This document shows, in pieces, positions 11,013 through 31,747 of a DNA stretch of 31,747 nt. The stretch lies in NCBI GenBank assembly GCA_011800805.1, contig MPNW01000622.1, positions 106,341 through 138,087 of the forward strand, in the 5' to 3' direction. Position 1 is the stretch's first letter. Every line of letters starts with the position of its first letter. Both the position numbers and the translations under genes were made by a program. The notes beneath the pieces are model-generated. The model did no database searches, was not told the origin of the DNA, and saw only the letters and a list, made by a program, of their open reading frames with translations. This stretch comes from Hirudo medicinalis. Taxonomy: Eukaryota; Annelida; Clitellata; Hirudinida; Hirudinidae.

Positions 11013-11309
11013 GATGCACCAATCAACTCAATGATTGGCAATTTAGCCAACAACAAATCCAGTCATCGTGATGGGCCGACAACATATCATCAATTCTGCA
11101 TTAATTCATCCTGCATGCATGCATTCATTCATTAATTATTCGTTCGTTCCTTCTGAAAGGTTTTTTACTGCGACGTAGTTCTGCTTGTTTGACGAAAGAG
11201 AGGAAGGGGGGTGAGGAATGGGGTTTTTTTGAGGAGAAAAAAATCTTTCTCATCCTGTGAAACCTTTAGAATTTCAACACCTCCAAAAAACTTCAAAAGA
11301 CGCTGAACC

Positions 11310-11406
11310 ATGGTCATCATTGTAGATGCCATCGTCATCATCGTAGACATCATCGTTAATGTCGTCGCCAACTTCATCATCAACAGCAGCAGCATCATCG
11401 TCATCA
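11310..11406. repeat. ATC-rich triplet region
   Basis: Interspersed CATCATCG/CATCATCA triplets; the minus-strand open frame here is repeat-derived. Confidence 0.7.
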
Positions 11407-11487
11407 CCTATTTTGCAATTCAATTAATTCTGTTCAGAGCAGCAGGAGGAGAACTTGCCAATTCATGGCAATATAAGGAATGATCAA

Positions 11488-11628
11488 TGAATGGCCCACT
11501 CGTTTACTCATTTATTCACTCACATACTCACTCAATCAGTTACTCATTCACTTATTAACCCTACTAATTCTTCCACCCATTCTTTCACTCCCTCACCCAC
11601 CCATTCACTCACTCACTCACTCAACTCA
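11488..11628. repeat. CACT/CATT tetranucleotide-rich region
   Basis: Degenerate CACTCACT-type repeats, the reverse complement in kind of the GAGT array at 10926-11010. Confidence 0.75.
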
Positions 11629-12002
11629 CCTCTAGGTCGGACCAGGCATGTTTGTGTTTGTTCAGTGTCAATGCTGCAGCCACTAGAACTGCACTTCCAT
11701 TCAAACACCTCCATTCCTTCACCCACCCATCTCTCAATCATCAAAACCACCCAAGTCTCCCCAAACATCCACCCATGCAGTATCATCCCATCAGCAAACA
11801 TTTTGCTAACGGAAATGATGAGATTGAAAATCCGATTCTACAATTTGTGGGAAGGGGACAGGTCCGAAGCCTTGGAGTTCAAACCTCATCAAGGAAGATT
11901 GAGAAGTCCTTAAAAGTAAAGGCGTAATAACCGGTTATGACCTGTTAGGACTGGAACTGGCTATTGTTAACATTAACATAATAGTAATAGTAATAGCAAT
12001 AT

Positions 12003-12045
12003 TAATAATAATAATAATAATAATAATAACAACAACAACAACAAC

Positions 12046-12080
<35 letters not shown>
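12003..12080. repeat. (AAT)n-(AAC)n-(AAT)n array
   Basis: AAT triplets switch to AAC and back to AAT over about 78 bp. A poly-T run follows at about 12153-12175. Confidence 0.95.
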
Positions 12081-12081
<1 letters not shown>

Positions 12082-12217
12082 GAATATTTTTTTTATGTAC
12101 ATTCGATTTAAGTTTTGATTCAGTTCGTAATTAAGGCAATTCATTTGTGTACATTTTTTTTTTTTTTTTTTTTTTTCTTCTTTTTCTTTCTTTCGTACTG
12201 TCTAAGGTCTCTGGATG

Positions 12218-12642
12218 NNNNNNNNNNNNNNNNNNNNNNNNNNNNNNNNNNNNNNNNNNNNNNNNNNNNNNNNNNNNNNNNNNNNNNNNNNNNNNNNNNN
12301 NNNNNNNNNNNNNNNNNNNNNNNNNNNNNNNNNNNNNNNNNNNNNNNNNNNNNNNNNNNNNNNNNNNNNNNNNNNNNNNNNNNNNNNNNNNNNNNNNNNN
12401 NNNNNNNNNNNNNNNNNNNNNNNNNNNNNNNNNNNNNNNNNNNNNNNNNNNNNNNNNNNNNNNNNNNNNNNNNNNNNNNNNNNNNNNNNNNNNNNNNNNN
12501 NNNNNNNNNNNNNNNNNNNNNNNNNNNNNNNNNNNNNNNNNNNNNNNNNNNNNNNNNNNNNNNNNNNNNNNNNNNNNNNNNNNNNNNNNNNNNNNNNNNN
12601 NNNNNNNNNNNNNNNNNNNNNNNNNNNNNNNNNNNNNNNNNN
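12218..12642. other. Assembly gap (425 N)
   Basis: Undetermined bases. The left flank is poly-T/TTTC and the right flank is GAT then (AAT)n, so simple repeats probably caused the gap. Its true length is unknown. Confidence 0.99.
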
Positions 12643-12650
12643 TGATGATG

Positions 12651-12699
<49 letters not shown>

Positions 12700-12710
12700 T
12701 AATAATAATG

Positions 12711-12751
<41 letters not shown>

Positions 12752-12752
12752 G

Positions 12753-12818
<66 letters not shown>
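12643..12818. repeat. Long (AAT)n microsatellite with GAT interruptions
   Basis: About 175 bp of AAT triplets with isolated GAT and one AAG interruption, directly at the right gap edge. Confidence 0.95.
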
Positions 12819-12937
12819 CGAAAGAGAAATCAATCTCGGATATCATTACGAAATCATCCGCAGGAATTATGCATAATAAAGGTGTCCTTGTGAGTTTCCG
12901 CACGTCTTACAAACATGCATCATTCAGACTCCTCTTG

Positions 12938-13056
12938 ATGATGACGATGATGATTGTAGTGACGGTGATGGTGACGATTGTTGTAGTGAGTACGACGACG
13001 ACGCTGACTATGACGATGACGACGATGATGATGATGATGATGATTATGATGATAAC

Positions 13057-13138
<82 letters not shown>

Positions 13139-13306
13139 ATGACGATGTTAATGAAAGAGCCATGAATGATGTCAACCATGAGAATTAGAGCACTTAGGAG
13201 CCATTATGCTTGTACGTGCAACCGATGCATCATCATTATTACGTCACGATGATGATGATGATGATGATGGTGGTGGTAGTTGTGGTCATGATGATGATGA
13301 TGATTG
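12938..13306. repeat. GAT/GAC-rich microsatellite blocks
   Basis: A near-perfect (GAT)n run at about 13052-13125 lies inside degenerate GAC/GGT triplets. A second GAT block is at about 13247-13305. Confidence 0.9.
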
Positions 13307-13442
13307 GTGACTGTGATGAATAAAACAGTTTTAAAATATTTATATTGTATTTTAAATTGTATTATTGTATAATTTATTTAAAATTAGATTAAAAATATTT
13401 TTGCTCAAACTCCTGCAGTGAATAAATAGGGGTTCTGATGAG

Positions 13443-13548
13443 TGAATGAATGAATGAATGGATGGATGGATGGATGGATGGATGGACGGTTGGACGGACG
13501 GACGAACGAACGAACGAACGAACGAACGAACGAATGAATGAATGAATT
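13443..13548. repeat. Compound tetranucleotide array GAAT-GGAT-GGAC-GAAC-GAAT
   Basis: Successive blocks differ from their neighbour by a single base: GAAT, then GGAT, GGAC, GAAC and again GAAT. Confidence 0.9.
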
Positions 13549-13934
13549 GACCAGCATTCATCAGAATGCAAGCATGCACGTGGTGAACTGACGAAGTGAG
13601 TGATTGAGTGAAATGAATGGGTCAATAAGTTTGAAATAGTGATTGGAAGACAATTTTTTGAAAAATTAAATGTTGGATGGAAACTTGAAAGAGAAAATGT
13701 TCATTCTTTATGAATAAAAACTAATGAAAACCAATCTTGAGAAGCAGGTGTGCATATATTAAAATATCTATTATTAATATTATTATCGTTATTATTGTTA
13801 TTATTGTTTCATCTTTATTTGTGATCATTTATTCATTGTTTGTATTTACCATTATCATCACAACACATCGCCATGTCACCATAACATTCCGACATGATGA
13901 GTAATAATACTTCACTTTACTTCATTGTAATGAA

Positions 13935-14018
13935 ATGATATATCACATAATATAATTTATTATGATATATCACATAATATAATTTATTATGATATATCAT
14001 AATAAATGATATATCACA
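13935..14018. repeat. 27-bp AT-rich tandem repeat upstream of the giant gene
   Basis: ATGATATATCACATAATATA starts at 13935 and 13962. A third copy starts at 13989 but diverges after ATGATATATCA, and a partial copy starts at 14006. Starts are 27 bp apart. The unit contains the palindrome TGATATATCA. Confidence 0.85.
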
Positions 14019-14171
14019 TAATGACTCATAATTATTCATTCATTTGTTTTTCATTAAAACATAATATTTTTTTTTATAACACATCAAATGGTCACAATGA
14101 AAACAATATTGAATACAATTCAACCGAGAGCAAAATATTAAAAAAAAAACTGAAAAACAAATTAATTTCAG

Positions 14172-31188
<17,017 letters not shown>

Positions 31189-31747
31189 AAGCAGAGCAGA
31201 CGACTCGGAATTTTGAAAAAAAGAAAGAATTTATCTGTAATAATGAGATAATTCTAAACATTTAATCGCAATATTACGCGTTAATAATATTAATAATAAT
31301 AACAAACCATTGAATATGTATAACTTAGTGACATTTTAATGTCTGACATTTTACATGTTAAAGATTCTATTTATTCGTTGAGGGGTCGATTTTGGTTCGC
31401 CAATATTTGGATTTTAATATGATTTATTAATAATTAACAGAAAATTATTTTAATCCGGATTCATGGATGAGTGAAACAATGGACAACTTGCTTCAGAAAT
31501 GCTTCTTGCTTCGAGAAACTTTTGTTTTTGTTTTTTGTATGTGTGCTTGTATGTGTGCTTGGATGTGTGCTTGGATGTATGCTTGGATGTTTGTTTGGAC
31601 GAAGTTAACTTTTAAACGTCCTGAGACATCTGCAGACGAGAAATGTGATTAACAATAATAATAATAATAATAATAATAATAATTATTATTATTTAAAAAA
31701 TTATATCGTACGATATAAATGTTAATTTTAATTGGAAATTATGCAAC
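31189..31747 (+). other. 3' UTR / downstream sequence, no gene seen
   Basis: No canonical AATAAA was found. Contains a 12-bp repeat (31537-31598) and an (AAT)n/(ATT)n inverted array (31651-31694). Confidence 0.4.
31537..31598. repeat. 12-bp tandem repeat
   Basis: About five copies of GGATGTGTGCTT-like units. The Cys/Trp-rich open frame here is repeat-derived. Confidence 0.8.

Noticed and set aside
12141..12903. Long open frames with poly-Tyr, poly-Leu or poly-Asn across the gap
   Set aside because: They are translations of N's and AAT repeats.

Overview
This is a eukaryotic, probably lophotrochozoan, genomic window. GT-AG introns interrupt genes with conserved splice phases, two animal gene families are recognisable, and non-coding DNA is rich in AAT/ATT, GAT and tetranucleotide microsatellites. 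A leech or other annelid would fit, but the species call is inference only. All three supported genes are on the + strand. There is one assembly gap (12218-12642).

Left part (1-5297). The first ~100 bases hold an unplaced coding-like end, possibly the edge of a retroelement. Microsatellites and two minisatellites (44-bp and 24-bp units) follow. Next come the last two exons (2207-2386 and 2785-5297) of an unrecognised gene for a long, disordered, Ser/Pro-rich protein with SH3-ligand-like proline motifs.

Middle (7240-7974). An intronless gene encodes a MAD2L2/REV7-type HORMA protein with an acidic insertion of about 33-40 residues just before the last strands. An AATAAA lies at 8259. The next ~6 kb shows no supportable gene; it is mostly simple repeats around the gap.

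Right half (14172-31188). One large gene encodes a giant acidic, disordered protein of about 3,200 residues ending in a BCH (CRAL-TRIO-like) domain of the BNIP2/caytaxin/PRUNE2 family. I could chain the exons by splice phase: 14172-19691 (with one frame break near 16577-16652), 19778-22005, 22381-22713, 24812-25256, 25337-26008, 26245-26379, 26721-26823, 27079-27210, 28425-28502, 29786-29884 and 31146-31188. A long disordered region followed by a C-terminal BCH domain resembles vertebrate PRUNE2. No N-terminal DHH phosphatase-like domain was seen in the window. The disordered part is built from internal repeats: three ~470-bp units, three units with an invariant W at fixed spacing, about 15 copies of a short (I/L)PxFxF-like motif, and a 222-bp tandem duplication.

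The most interesting structure is the 86-bp intron at 19692-19777. A paralogous repeat unit inside the same gene (21125 onward) has no intron there. The extra DNA contains a 39-nt core with an (ATT)n tail. The same core recurs, inverted, at 27373-27427, flanked by a 10-bp direct repeat. This looks like a recent intron gain from a very short retroposed element. A second insertion (27450-27868) has 17-bp direct repeats and a tRNA-like segment. I found no evidence of a prokaryotic-type system, CRISPR array or defence cluster.
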